The notes below the pieces were generated by a model. That model was not told where the DNA came from. It did no database searches and saw only the letters and a list, made by a program, of their open reading frames with translations. Source: Symbiodinium natans (lineage: Eukaryota > Sar > Dinophyceae > Suessiales > Symbiodiniaceae). From it: 64,000 bases of DNA. The stretch spans positions 907,298 to 971,297 of the forward strand of contig CAJNDS010000114.1 in NCBI GenBank assembly GCA_905221605.1, read 5' to 3'. Positions 31,374 to 41,689 of this stretch are shown in pieces (position 1 is the stretch's first letter; the number at the start of each line of letters is the position of its first letter). The position numbers and the translations under genes are program-made.

Positions 31374-31929
31374 CTCATGGGGTTCAAGCCCAAGGGGCCG
31401 GAGGAAAAGAGCCTCGTCCCTTGCCCTTGCTCTTCCCTCGGAGGGTTTATAGGGTTTAGGGTTTAGGGTTTAGGGTTTAGGGTTTAGGGTTTAGGGTTTA
31501 GGGTTTAGGGTTAGCGCTTGACCAAAAAAAGGCGTTTTGGGGTTTGGGGGTTTTGGGCTAGGGTCTAAGGTTTAGGTTTAGGGTGTTAGGTTTGGAGTTT
31601 AAGGTTTAGGGTTAGGGTTTAGGGGTTTAGGGTTTAGGGTTAAAGCTTAAAGTTTAGGGTTTAGGGTTTAGGGCCTCTGGAACCCCGAACTCCAAAGCCC
31701 TGAAGCCCTAAACCCAAACCCTAAAGCCTAGCCCCCTTTGGAGGTTCTTGGTGGGGGGTTTGGGGATTTCAAAAACTGCCGGGGACTTCCGAACCGGTGG
31801 AACCCGATCCCTCAAACGTCAAGGTCTAGGACTTTGGGTTTAGGACTTTAGGGCTTTAGGGCTTTAGGGTTTAGGGCTTGAGGGTTTAGGCCTTTCAGGT
31901 TTGAGGTTTTGAGGGTTTCAGAGGTTTTA

Positions 31930-33120
31930 GAGGTTAAGAAGTTGGGAGTTCAAGAGCGCACGAGGGCTCCGGGAGCCGAAATACCCCAAACCCGGCGCCG
32001 AAGTACGCAAGCCGGAAACTGGGGTAGAAGATATTGAACCCTAAGCCCTAAACCCCAAACCCTGAACCCCTGAACCCTAAACCCCTAAACCTTAAGCCCT
32101 AAACCCCTGAACCTTAAACCCTAAACCTAAACCCTAAACCCCAAACCCTAAACCCTAAACCCCAAACCCTGAAAACCCTACAGCTAGACAAAGGCAGCGG
32201 CCCTTGCCATCATCGGCGGAACCTGCTGCTTGAAAAAGGTCAGACTCAGGAGAACAAAAAGGGTGCCCTTGTTGGGTTTAGGGTTTAGGGTTTAGGGTTT
32301 AGGGTTTAGGGTTTAGGGTTTAGGGTTTAGGGTTTAGGGTTTAGGGTTTAGGGTTTAGGGTTTAGGGTTTAGGGTTTAGGGTTTAGGGTTTAGGGTTTAG
32401 GGTTTAGGGTTTAGGGTTTAGGGTTTAGGGTCCAGGGTCCAGGGTGGTTTTCAGGGGATTAGAAGGGAAGCCCAACCCTAAACAAAACTGAAATAAGGGC
32501 CTCTGTGGGTGCTAGGAAGATGTCTTCCGGTGTTGAAGCTTTGGGGCCTCGAGGCGTTTAGAGTTCGGGGCTCTAGAGGCCCCAAACCCCAAACCCAAAA
32601 CCCCAAATCCTAAACCCTAAACCCTAAACCCTAAGCCCTAAACCCTAAACCCTAAGCCTAAACCTTTCTAGGAAAACCTGCGGTCAGTTCTCAAGATCAT
32701 CTTCTGGGCCGCCCCTGGACTCAGAGTGACCACGTGTAATTCAGGGTTTGGGGTTTATTAGGGTTTAGGGTTTAGGGTTCAGGGTTCAGGGTTTAGGGTT
32801 TAGGGTTTAGGGTTTCGAGTTTCGAGTTTAGGGTGTAGAGTTTGGGGTTTATTAGGGTTTAGGGTTTTAGGGTCTTTTGGGTTTAGGGTTCAGAGTTTAA
32901 GTTTAGGTTCTAGGAGAGGGCCCCTACACTGAAATGGGGTGTAGGGTTGAAGGTTTAGCAATTGACTCGCTAGACCCCTACACCCCAAACCCCCCTGGGG
33001 TTGAAAATCACAAGGTGCAGCGCACACACTTCACAGGTACGAGGAACCCAAAAGCAGTTGACCCGAGTGTGCAAGGTCTGCAATTAGGTACCATATCATC
33101 GGGTTCAGTTGAGGGTTGAG
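31930..33120. other. exon-like islands around introner copy A3
   Basis: Candidate islands: 31940-32031 plus (APGAEIPQTRRRSTQ, ending TGA), 32225-32180 minus (SADDGKGRCLCLA, ending at GTAGGG), 32565-32515 either strand, 32664-32740 either strand, and 33044-33090 plus (TRNPKAVDPSVQGLQL between CACAG and GTACC). They are too short and strand-ambiguous to join into a gene. Confidence 0.33.
32240..32512 (-). mobile_element. introner-like element, family A, copy 3, split by a TTTAGGG array
   Basis: Left part CAGACTCAGGAGAACAAAAA GGGTGCCC and right part TTTTCAGGGGATTAGAAGGG match copies 1 and 2, but about 165 bp of TTTAGGG repeat (32275-32440) sits between them. Confidence 0.72.
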
Positions 33121-33219
33121 GGGTTCGGGTCAGCCCAGTCCAACCTGTTCAGGAATTCTTTGGGGGGCTCCTGATTCCTGACATACCTATGAAGAACCAC
33201 TAAGGAAGGGCACCCTAAA

Positions 33220-33350
33220 CCCTAAACCCCAAACCCGAAGCCCTACTCCGACTGCACCCTTCCGAGCTCCGACGGCTTTTTGCGCTCGGGCGCTCATCGC
33301 TCCCGTATGGCGGCCGCCGTGGCACCTCGGGGCGGGGTCCCAGGGTTCTG
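33220..33350 (-). CDS. putative exon, Ala/Arg-rich
   Basis: A minus-strand frame with an internal ATG (MSARAQKAVGARKGAVGVG) in a GC-rich island. The plus strand is also open, so this is tentative. Confidence 0.25.
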
Positions 33351-33724
33351 GAGTTTAGGGTTTTGGTTAGGGTTTAGGATTTAGGGTTTAGGGCTTGGTA
33401 AGGTTAGAATGGTTTGTGGCTATAGCTAGCCACTAGCCTGCTTATAACCCTAAACTCTAAAAGCCCTAAACCCAAAACCTCAAGAGAACTCCTTAACACC
33501 CTTAGAAGCCTAAGAAGCCCCCAAGAGAGGCCCCAAAAAACAACGAAGCAGCTTACTCAAGCCCCCAAACCCAAACCTTAGAACCACTTGAAGCAGATAA
33601 ACCAACAAGAGCTCTAGAAAATCTACCAGCACTTTAAGGCCCTAACGACCCCTAAACACCCTTGAAACCACCTCAAAAGCCCTTAAACCTAAGCCCCCTA
33701 AACCCTAAACCCTAAACTCAGGGC

Positions 33725-34460
33725 CTAGGCCGCCCCCCTACAGAGGGGGGGCGGCGCTGAAGCCCTTCGACCTCTATGGCGAAAGTCGACCAGGTCGCTT
33801 GCCCGCCTCCTGCAGCCAGGAGGTCGGTAGCACCCACGATGGGCCCGGTACCGGAGCAGGTTCTCCCGGGGACCAGTACTGGTCCCCTTAATAAGGTAAG
33901 TACCCCCTTCACCCTGGGGGGCTGGCATTTCGGGGGGGGGTACCCCAAGGCCCCCAGGCCAGGAGGACCCGGACCCCTCACCGCAGCGTGTCCAGGGACC
34001 AGGGGGCCTCAGGCCAGGCCAGGCAGGGCGGGTGCTCAAAAACCTGCTTTTTGGACCCGGGCCCCCTGGGCCCCCCTGGGCCCCCCTGGGCCCCCCTGGG
34101 CCCCCCTGGGCCCCCCTGGGCCCCCCTGGGCCCCCCTGGGCCCCCCTGGGCCCCCCTGGGCCCCCCTGGCCCCCTGGGCCCCCCTGGGCCCCCCCCTGGC
34201 CCCCCTGGCCCCCCTGGGCCCGGGCCCCCCTGGCCCCCCTGCCCCCCTGGCCTGCTGGCCCCCCCCCCCCCTGGGCCCTGCCCCCCTGCCCCAACCCCCC
34301 CCCCCCCTTGGTCCCTAGCCTCACTGAGCCCCCTGACCCCTTGCTTTTCCTCTGCTCCGCCCCTGGCTGCCCAGACTGACCCTGGCCTGGGCCCCAGACT
34401 GACCCTGGCCTGGGCCCGTGGTCTTCTCCCTCTGTGGAGGCTTGTTTTTTGTGAAAAGCC
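33725..34460. repeat. GC-rich block with (GGGCCCCCCT)n decamer array
   Basis: 34058-34200 is about 14 units of a ten-base repeat, decaying to CCCCCCTGGC by 34290. Downstream is a 24-bp tandem duplication (GACTGACCCTGGCCTGGGCC, 34375-34420). The collagen-like Pro/Gly frames are repeat translations. 33775-33900 looks less repetitive but I see no gene. Confidence 0.9.
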
Positions 34461-34581
34461 GTGACGGAATGAAGAAGTTTTATGTAAAGAAAGCAGTTGG
34501 CTTGAGTTTAGGCCTAAACCCTAAAAGGAATAGGTTTGGGTGGCTTTGCCGCCTTGGACGGCGTGGGGTGGGAGAAAAGTG

Positions 34582-36000
34582 TTAGATGGCCTTCCACAAT
34601 CGGGCCAAAGCTGCTCTTCGCACCTCACGACGCTTTCGAGCTTGTTCCAAAACCTAACCTTCACAGCATCTACGCCCTATCACAGCAAACCCTAAGCCCT
34701 AAACCCCAAACCTTAAACCCTGAACCCCTCATCTGTCCGGCAACAGAGCCAGGGCGCGGAAGATCTTCAGGGTCTGCTGGCGAACCTCGACCGGGCAGTC
34801 GGCCTGACAAGGAAGGGCATGGAGGGGGTTTAGGGTTTAGGGTTTAGGGTTTAGGGTGTAGGGTTTAGGGTTTAGGGCTTGGGGTTTAGGGTTTAGGGGG
34901 TTGGGGCTTCTAGGGTTGTCTGTAAGAGACACTCGTATGCCCCTCTTAAGGAAGATTCCATAAAGGGCTCCCTTGTTATCGGAGTATTCACTAAGGTCTC
35001 GCTTAACACCCATGAAGTATTCCTGCATTGGGGGGGACGGTGTCTCAGTTCTTGAGTCCTGGGTAGAAAACTAAACCCTAAACCCTAACGGTTTAGGATT
35101 CAAATCTAGGGTTTTGGGTTTAGGGTGAAACCCTAAACCCTACACCAAAAAGACTTTAAAAAAAACAGGCTGGAGATGCCCCCCCCCCCCCCCCCCCCCC
35201 CGCCTTGTAGAAGTCCTCGGCAAGACCCAGCAGATCCTTTCTAGATCTAGTGGGGAGGGGTTTCAAGGTTTCCGGGCATCAGTAGCTCAGGGTTTGGGGT
35301 GTAGGGTTCGGGGTTCAGGGTTTAGGGTTTAGGGTTTAGGGCTTAGGGTTTAGGGTTTAGGGTTTAGGGTTTAGGATTTAGGGTTTAGGGTTTAGGGTTT
35401 AGGGTTTAGGGTCCAGGGGCTGTAGGGTCTTGGGGCGCAGGGTCCACCACGCCAAGGCGCCAAACCATCGTCCGCGTCGAACAGTGTCGCGGCGGATTCC
35501 GAAATGAGCTCCTGGGGCAACGAAGCGAACGCTGCGAGTAGGGTTTAGGAATTAGGGTTTAGGGCTTAGGGTTTAGGGTTTAGGAGGTTTCCGAAATTAG
35601 GGGGTACCTTATTGGGGTCCTTCTTCTAAGGGGATCCTACTATTTGGGGGGGTCTGTGTTAGGGGTTCCTTGATTTTCGTAAACTCCCGTCTGAGAAACC
35701 AGCTGTGCGGGCATGTTCAACCTCGTTTGGCCAAGCGGCCCAACTGCCAAACAGCTAAGAGCAAATGATATTCGGACACCCTGACCCTAAACCCTAAACC
35801 CTAAACCCTAAACCCTAAACCCTAAACCCTAAACCCTAAACCCTAAACCCTCAACCCTACCGCTCCGTTAAAGCCATCCCTCACGACGCTGAGTGCCAAG
35901 AGGTCCAGAAGCGTAAACCCTAAACCACGCCCGAGAGCAAACCCCAAACACCAAGTTCAGACGGGGGCTCTGTGAGAATCTCCATCTGCCTGGCGGGGGG
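34582..36000 (-). CDS. putative multi-exon gene, minus strand
   Basis: Minus-strand islands in order. About 35985-35945 (QMEILTEPPSEL, GTGTTT donor). About 35910-35860 (LLDLLALSVVRDGFNG). About 35512-35440 (ELISESAATLFDADDGLAPW after GCCCCAG). About 35250-35205 (KDLLGLAEDFYKA). 35028-34915 (MQEYFMGVKRDLSEYSDNKG, KRGIRVSLTDN). 34803-34742 (CPVEVRQQTLKIFRALAL, GC donor). 34653-34582 is open in two frames (EQARKRREVRRAALARLWKA to TAA, or FWNKLESVVRCEEQLW). The coherent set supports a gene. Product unknown. Plus-strand reading of 34536-34686 is probably a shadow. Confidence 0.48.
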
Positions 36001-36139
36001 GTTTTGGGGGGGGGGGGGGGGGGGGTGGGGGCAGTCACTCTGTGGTTGGGGTTTAGTGTTTAGGGCTTAGGGCTTCGGGTTTCGGGTTTCGGGTTTCGGG
36101 TTTAGGGCTTGGGGTTTAGGGTTTAGGGTTTAGGGGCTC

Positions 36140-36705
36140 TGTGGACAAAGCTCCCGAATTCAAAGAAGACAGCAGCCACATCGATTCAAAACTCCTGGGG
36201 GTTCTCTACATAACGGTCGCTTTTCAGGACTCGGAGAACTGACCTAAACCCCACCAAGCCTACTGTAGACACAAAGCCTAAACCCTCAACCCTTAAAACC
36301 TAAACGCTCAGTCCCAAACCCTGAACCGTCAACCCCACACCCTCAATCCTGCAACAGCAGCACGACAGAAGCTCTTAAGTTCACCAAAAGGCTGACCCCA
36401 TACTTTCTCAGAGACCCTCGCCCTGCCATTGCAACCTGAGAAACATGAAGACTTAGGGTTTAGGGTTTAGGGCTTAGGGCTTAGGGTTTAGGGCTTAAAC
36501 CTTAGGGCTTAAGGAATTCAAGCCGCCCAGCCCCGCCTTGCTAAGGCCGCTTGTCGCTGTGCCGCGAGCTCACAGAAGGGCATCGCCAGAAAGGGGCCCT
36601 GTGGCGAGGGTTTAGGGTTTAGGGTTTAGGGTTTAGGGTTTAGGGTTTAGGGTTTAGGGTTTAGGGTTTAGGGTTTCTGGGGTTTAGGGTTAAGGGATAA
36701 GGAGG
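36140..36705. other. exon-like islands, plus strand slightly favoured
   Basis: 36148-36242 reads on plus as DKAPEFKEDSSHIDSKLLG and ends TGA. 36346-36412 reads TTEALKFTKRLTPYFLRDP and ends TGA. 36500-36606 reads either of two frames into a GTTTAG donor. Each is short and without phase partners. Confidence 0.33.
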
Positions 36706-36842
36706 GACCCCTAGATCTTATCCCCTGTATAACCCCTATATATCCCGTGTATAGTGCCTATATACCTAAGTAGCCCCCAACAAAAAGCCCCTAAATAACC
36801 CCCAAGGTCCCTTATAAGGGTTCCTCCTTTAGTCGTTTGAGG
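36706..36842 (+). mobile_element. dispersed intron-like element, family B, copy 3
   Basis: ATAAGGAGGGACCCCTAG, GTATAACCCCTATATATCCC, GCCTATATACCTAAGTAGCC and GTTCCTCCTTTAGTCG align with copy 1 over its whole length. Confidence 0.72.
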
Positions 36843-37024
36843 GGCCTAGGGTTTAAGATTAGGGTTGAGGGCCGGGCCGGTTTTGTTGCAGTAGAGTTGA
36901 GGGTTTAGGGTTTAGGGTTTAGGGTTTAGGGTTTAGGGTTTAGGGTTTAGGGTTTAGGGTTTAGGGTTTAGGGGATTAGGGCTTTTTGGGGGTTTAGAGG
37001 GTTTGGGGGGGTTTTCGGCTTAGG

Positions 37025-38300
37025 TTGCAGAGTTCTTTGCGATGAAGTCTTCAGGAGGGCGCAGGAGCGCGACGTGCATCGTGCGACGGGAGAAAGCCAA
37101 AAGCCCTAAACCCTAAACCCTAAACCCTAAACCTTAAACCCTAAACCCTAAACCCTAAGCCCGTCCCCCTAAACCCTAAACCCTAAACGTTGAGCCCCGG
37201 CCTCAGGGCTCTGATGCTTCACACGCATTGTGCGAAGTTTGCTGAATTTAGGCTTAGGTGCCGTATGTACACAAAGGTACCTACTTCCATTTACTCTATT
37301 GATAAGTTAACCCTAACCTCTGAACCCTAAAGCCTGGACCCTAAACCCTAAACCCTAAACCCTAAACCCTAAAACCCTAAAACCCTAAAACCCTAAACCC
37401 TAAACCCCACGCCTCGGCGCCATCCAATGGTCCCTCGGGCTCGCCACCTCGGACTTGGAAGGACTTCGCCAGGGACGGAAAGGGCGAAACTCGAAGCGTT
37501 ATGCTTCTGTTTACGGCTTAGGGTTTAGGGTTGAGGGCTGAGGCTTGAGGGTTGAGGGTTGAAGGTTGAGGGTTGAGGGTTTATAGGATTTAGGGTGTAG
37601 GGTTTACGGTCTAGGGTTTAGGGCATCTAACACCCGTAACGCCCAATCCCACACCCTACACCACAAACCCCCCAATCCGAAACCCTATAAGCACATCCCC
37701 ACGAGAGGTCTCACCCACCCGCTCAACCCTAAACCCTAAACCCTAAACCCTAAACCCTAAGCCCTAAACCCTAAACCCTAAACCCTAAACCCTAAACCCT
37801 AAACCCTAAACCCTAAACCCTAAACCCTAGCCCTAAACCCTAAACCCTAAACCCTAAACCCTCCAACCCCAAAGGGCGTGGACTTCACATCCAGAGGGGC
37901 TCAGCAGGCCGTCCCGCAGGTGCGTGCCTCTGCAGCACGCAGGATTTAGAGGGCTCAGGGGGGGGATTTCGGGTTTTGGGTTGAGGGCTTAGGGTTTAGG
38001 GTTTAGGGTTTAGGGCTTAAGGTTTGGGGTTTAGGGTTTAGGGTTTAGGGTTTAGGGTTTAGGGTTTAGGGTTTAGGGCATAAGGTTTCGGGTTTAGGGT
38101 TTAGGGTTTAGGGCTTAGCGGTTAGGGTTTAGGGTTTAGGGTTTCGCGTTTAGGGTTTACTGGCAGAAACCCTTGTCCCTCGCCGCACTCGGCCTCAAGA
38201 ACCGGCGCCCGAACCAAAAACACTCTACCCCACACTGCAAGAGCCTGCCGTGCTTGCACATTCCCCACACCTTAAGCCCTAAACCCTAAACCCTATAAAC
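37025..38300 (+). other. exon-like islands, plus strand favoured
   Basis: 37028-37092 after GGTTGCAG reads VLCDEVFRRAQERDVHRATG. 37405-37515 reads LGAIQWSLGLATSDLEGLRQ then GRKGRNSKRYASVYG. 37874-37949 reads GVDFTSRGAQQAVPQVRASA and ends TAG. 38172-38270 reads PLSLAALGLKNRRPNQKH. Telomeric arrays lie between all of them. They could be exons of one plus-strand gene of unknown function, but phases were not closed. Confidence 0.36.
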
Positions 38301-38362
38301 CCTAAACCCTAAACCCTAAGCCCTCAGCCCTAAACCCTAAACCCTAAACCCCAAAACCCTAA

Positions 38363-38530
38363 ATTCCCGAGCTGCATAACCTCCTGAACCTGGTCAAAGT
38401 CCTCACCCTCAACACTAAACCCTTTACATAAAGGACCCTGAGGGCCCCGAAACCCTAAACACCTAGAAATCCTCGAGCTCTCATGCCCCGAGTCTGCACA
38501 CCAAACAAGTCTCTTTTGCCATATATCCAT
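38363..38530. other. exon-like island open on both strands
   Basis: The minus strand gives a frame starting MDIWQKRLVWCADSGHESSR. The plus strand gives KHLEILELSCPESAHQTSLF running up to the family C element at 38531. Downstream 38694-38757 is likewise open on plus (AFQISYLAFSVSCLKTVGN, between TCCAG and GTAGGC) and on minus. Real exon very likely, strand uncertain. Confidence 0.4.
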
Positions 38531-38682
38531 TGGGATGCTCCCCCATTAGGGTTTAGGGTTTAGGGTTTAGGGTTTAGGGTTTAGGGTTTAGGGTTTAGGG
38601 TTTAGGGTTTAGGGGAATAGGGATTAGAATACCCCCCATTAGGATCCCTATTAAGGACTGTCAGTATAAGGGGAACATCCCA
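38531..38682. mobile_element. inverted-repeat element, family C, containing a TTTAGGG array
   Basis: Starts TGGGATGCTCCCCCATTAGG and ends CAGTATAAGGGGAACATCCC A, the same termini as 40972-41073. About 75 bp of TTTAGGG repeat lies between the termini. Confidence 0.75.
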
Positions 38683-38974
38683 AAACATCCAGGCCTTTCA
38701 AATCTCATATTTGGCCTTTAGCGTTTCCTGCTTGAAAACTGTTGGGAATACTCCTATGGTAGGCAGATGATAAAATATACTGCTTTGGTGGAGTAAGGGA
38801 CGGGGGGGGGGGGGTCCCTCAGCTCCTAAACCCTAGGCCCTCACAAAACTAAATCCCCTTCAAACTACCCTAAACCCTAAACCCTAAACCCTAAACCCTA
38901 GACTTTCCTAAACCCTAAACCCTAAACCCTAAACCCCCCAAACCCCGAAAACCCCTAAAACCCCCAAGCCCTCT

Positions 38975-39285
38975 GAGACCAGATTTCCGCGGATGCCTGC
39001 TTTCACGAACAACGCCCACAGGGTCGGCAGCCGCGGCAGCACGGTGCCATCGCCTGCGCAGGATGCGGTTTAGGGTTTAGGGTTTAGGGTTTAGGGTTTG
39101 GGGTTTGGGGTTTAGGGTTTAGGGTTTAGGGTTTAGGGTTTAGGGCTTAGGGTTTAGGGTTTAGGGTTTAGCGCTTCATCCCGGAGTTGGTCCAAGTAAG
39201 CCAGGGCATACCCCTGTCGGGAGTCGGGAGCTACCCCCTCCTCCTTAGCGTCCGGCAAGTCGGCCACCGTGCAGGCAGTTCAAAC
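38975..39285 (-). CDS. putative exons, minus strand, unknown gene
   Basis: 39285-39171 contains TVADLPDAKEEGVAPDSRQG and GYALAYLDQLRDEAL. 39054-38975 after TGCGCAG contains DGTVLPRLPTLWALFVKAGI and ends at a GTCTCA donor. A TTTAGGG block (39065-39170) separates them. Both read as folded protein, not low complexity. Family not recognised. Confidence 0.5.
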
Positions 39286-39589
39286 GCGAAAGCAACCTTT
39301 CTTGCACAAGGGAAACCCTAAACCCTAAACCCTAAACCTCAAGGTTAAGTGCCTCCTCGGGCCTCCTAGGGCCTGCTGGGGGCTGGTCCTGAGCCTGAGG
39401 ATTTGGGATCATTAGTCTGGTCTTTAGGGTTTAGGGTTTAGGGTTTCGGGTTTCGGGTTTCGGGTTTCGGGTTTGGGGTTTGGGGTTTAGGGTTTAGGGT
39501 TTAGGGTTTAGGGTTTGGGGTTTAAGGATTAGAAATTAGGGCCCAGGGTTGAGCTCAGTGGGAGTGGCCCTTAGGGTTTACGATCCTTT

Positions 39590-39700
39590 TTCTTGATTTT
39601 TGGGGACCAAGTGGGCGGGCGGGAGTAAACTTCTCTTGCTTGACAAGCGGCTTGGCCAGTGAATGCTTTGAGCTGAGATGCTGGACCCTAAACCCCGAAA
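39590..39700 (+). repeat. dispersed element D, copy 1
   Basis: Shares GGGCGGG, CTTGACAAGC, AGTGAATGCTT and GAGATGCTG in order and spacing with 45415-45505, followed in both by CCCTAAA repeats. Confidence 0.65.
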
Positions 39701-40577
39701 CCCTGAACCCTGAACCCCTGAAGCCTACACCCTAAACACTAATCTCTTGCCGCCCTCATATTCCTTCGAAACTAAGCCTCAGGCCCTTATCCTTTGAAGC
39801 TGAGCCGCCAGGCCCTGATGCCTGTATCAATAACCCTACTGGAACGTCTTCACTCCACACCATCCTTCAGGTTTGGTGTTTAGGGCTTAGGGCTTAGGGC
39901 TTAGGGTTTAGGGTTTAGGGTTTAGGGTTTAGGGTTTAGGGTTTAGGGTTTAGGGTTTAGGGCTTAGGGCTTAGGGTCTAAACTCTAAACAGCCCGGTAG
40001 GCCCGAAATCCTGATAAAAAAAAAAAAACAGAAATGGGTAGTAAACCCATCAACGCCCAAGGATAGGGTTCCGGTTTGGGTTTCAGGGGTTCGGGAAAAC
40101 CCATAAACGCCCAAGGATAGGGTTTTCAGGCTCGGGTTTAGGGTTTAGAGCAAACCCTGACCAATGCCCTTGACGAATGCTCACGGAATGTTGACCAATG
40201 CCCGCCGGCATTTGACCAATGCCCAAGGAATTTGACGAATGCCCACGAAAACTTTGATCAATGCTTGCAAAAAAGTACATATCCAGATATACATATATAT
40301 ATATATATACATATATAGGGAGAGAGATAGATAGATATATGGATATCTGGATATGTGAAGAAGGAGAGGTTTAGGGTCTAGGGCAGGAAGGAGAGGGTTA
40401 GCTTAGGGTTAAACCCTAAGCCCTGAACCCTGGATCTCTGACTCCTCCCTTCATTAGAGCGTTAGGAGCTATGAGGTTCTTTAGGCTGTTTAGTGTTTTG
40501 GGTTCAGGGTTTAGGGTTTAGGGTTTAGGGTTTAGGGTTTAGGGTTTAGGGCTTAGGGCTTAGGGTTTAGGGCTTAG

Positions 40578-40692
40578 CTCGCCTTGGATGCGCTTGCCAA
40601 TGTACCTCGGGTGTGCGACGAGGGGTTGCAAGCCAAGGGCCGCGACAGGGACTCCAATGTCGCTTGGTTAAGGAGTATCATGGGGCCTGAAG
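40578..40692 (+). CDS. putative exon, plus strand, unknown gene
   Basis: After GGCTTAG the plus strand reads LDALANVPRVCDEGLQAKGR then DSNVAWLRSIMGPEG up to a GTATGG donor (115 nt). The preceding block is TTTAGGG repeat, so the acceptor TTAG is repeat-derived. The minus strand is also open but less protein-like. Confidence 0.45.
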
Positions 40693-40763
40693 GTATGGAC
40701 CCTAAGGGTTCTTCAGGGAGGGGGGTTCAAGGGGGTATGTACCCCAAGGGTATGTACCCCAAT

Positions 40764-40840
40764 GGGTTTCCCTACTAGTCCCGTCTATACTACCCTACTA
40801 CCCCCCTAGGTCCCTCCCTTGAATAGCATTTAGTAGGATC
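40764..40840. mobile_element. left half of family H element
   Basis: GGGTTTCCCTACTAGTCCCG, TCTATACTACCCTACTACCC and CCCTTGAATAGC match the left half of 22731-22873. Confidence 0.6.
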
Positions 40841-40971
40841 GAGTTTTTTCCCGAAATAGCGATAATTTGTGGAGATTGGGATCTCTATTGTCATTTGAGG
40901 AATAGTCCCTAGCCAGGGAAGAATGATGTCTTTAGCGGTACGTTGAGGTTTGAATGGGGGGGGGGGCTGGT

Positions 40972-41073
40972 TGGGATGTTCCCCCTTATACTAACAGCCC
41001 TTAATAGGGATTACAGTACCCCCTATGATAATCCCTATCAAGGACTGTTAGTATGATGAGGGGGAACATCCCA
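40972..41073. mobile_element. 102-bp inverted-repeat element, family C, intact copy
   Basis: TGGGATGTTCCCCCTTATAC at the left is mirrored by GTATGATGAGGGGGAACATC CCA at the right, and ACTAACAGCCCTTAATAGGG by CCCTATCAAGGACTGTTAGT. The whole unit is a near-complete hairpin with a short loop at ACAGTACCCCC. MITE-like. Confidence 0.85.
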
Positions 41074-41298
41074 AGGTGCTGCGAAACAGGCACCTAAATG
41101 ACGAAAATGAATGCATAGGCCACAGATACCTAAACCCTAAACCCTGAACCCTAAAGCCTAAGCCCTAAACCCTAAGACCCGAAAACCCAAAAGCTCTAGA
41201 TCCTGAAAATCGCTAAAGCTCTCAAATCCTAAACCCTAAACCCTACACCCCAAACCCTAAACCCTAAACCCCAAACACTGAAAAAAAAACAAACAGGT

Positions 41299-41375
41299 GG
41301 AGGCCCGGAATGCTTCAAAGCGGCGATTGCAGAACAGCCATGCTGCGCGACGTCTGCAGGCCTTTGCTTTTGGGG
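41299..41375. other. exon-like island open on both strands
   Basis: Plus reads VEARNASKRRLQNSHAARRL after AAACAG, ending in TAA. Minus reads CRRRAAWLFCNRRFEAFRA after GCAAAG. Probably a true exon, strand undecided. Confidence 0.35.
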
Positions 41376-41689
41376 CTTAAGCGGGCTTAGGGTTTAGGGT
41401 TCAGGGTTCAGGGTTCAGGGTTCAGGGTTCAGGGTTTAGGGTTTAGGGTTTAGGGTTTAGGGTTTAGAGTTTAGGGTTTAGGGTTTAGGGTGCAGGGTTT
41501 AGGGTTTAGGCTTAGGTGGATTTAGCGAGCTTAGGGGGGTCTAGCAGGGGTGGGGGGGGGGGTTTGGGGGTTTTGGGCTTAGGGTGGTTGAGGCTTTCGG
41601 GCTTAAGGATTCGGTGGGTTGAGGGTTAGTGTTCCCTAAACCCAAACCCTCAACCCAAAACCCCACACCAGGGTCCTAACAGGAACAAG

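Noticed and set aside
33725-34464. Collagen-like Pro/Gly frames
   Set aside because: They come from the GGGCCCCCCT decamer array and are open on both strands.
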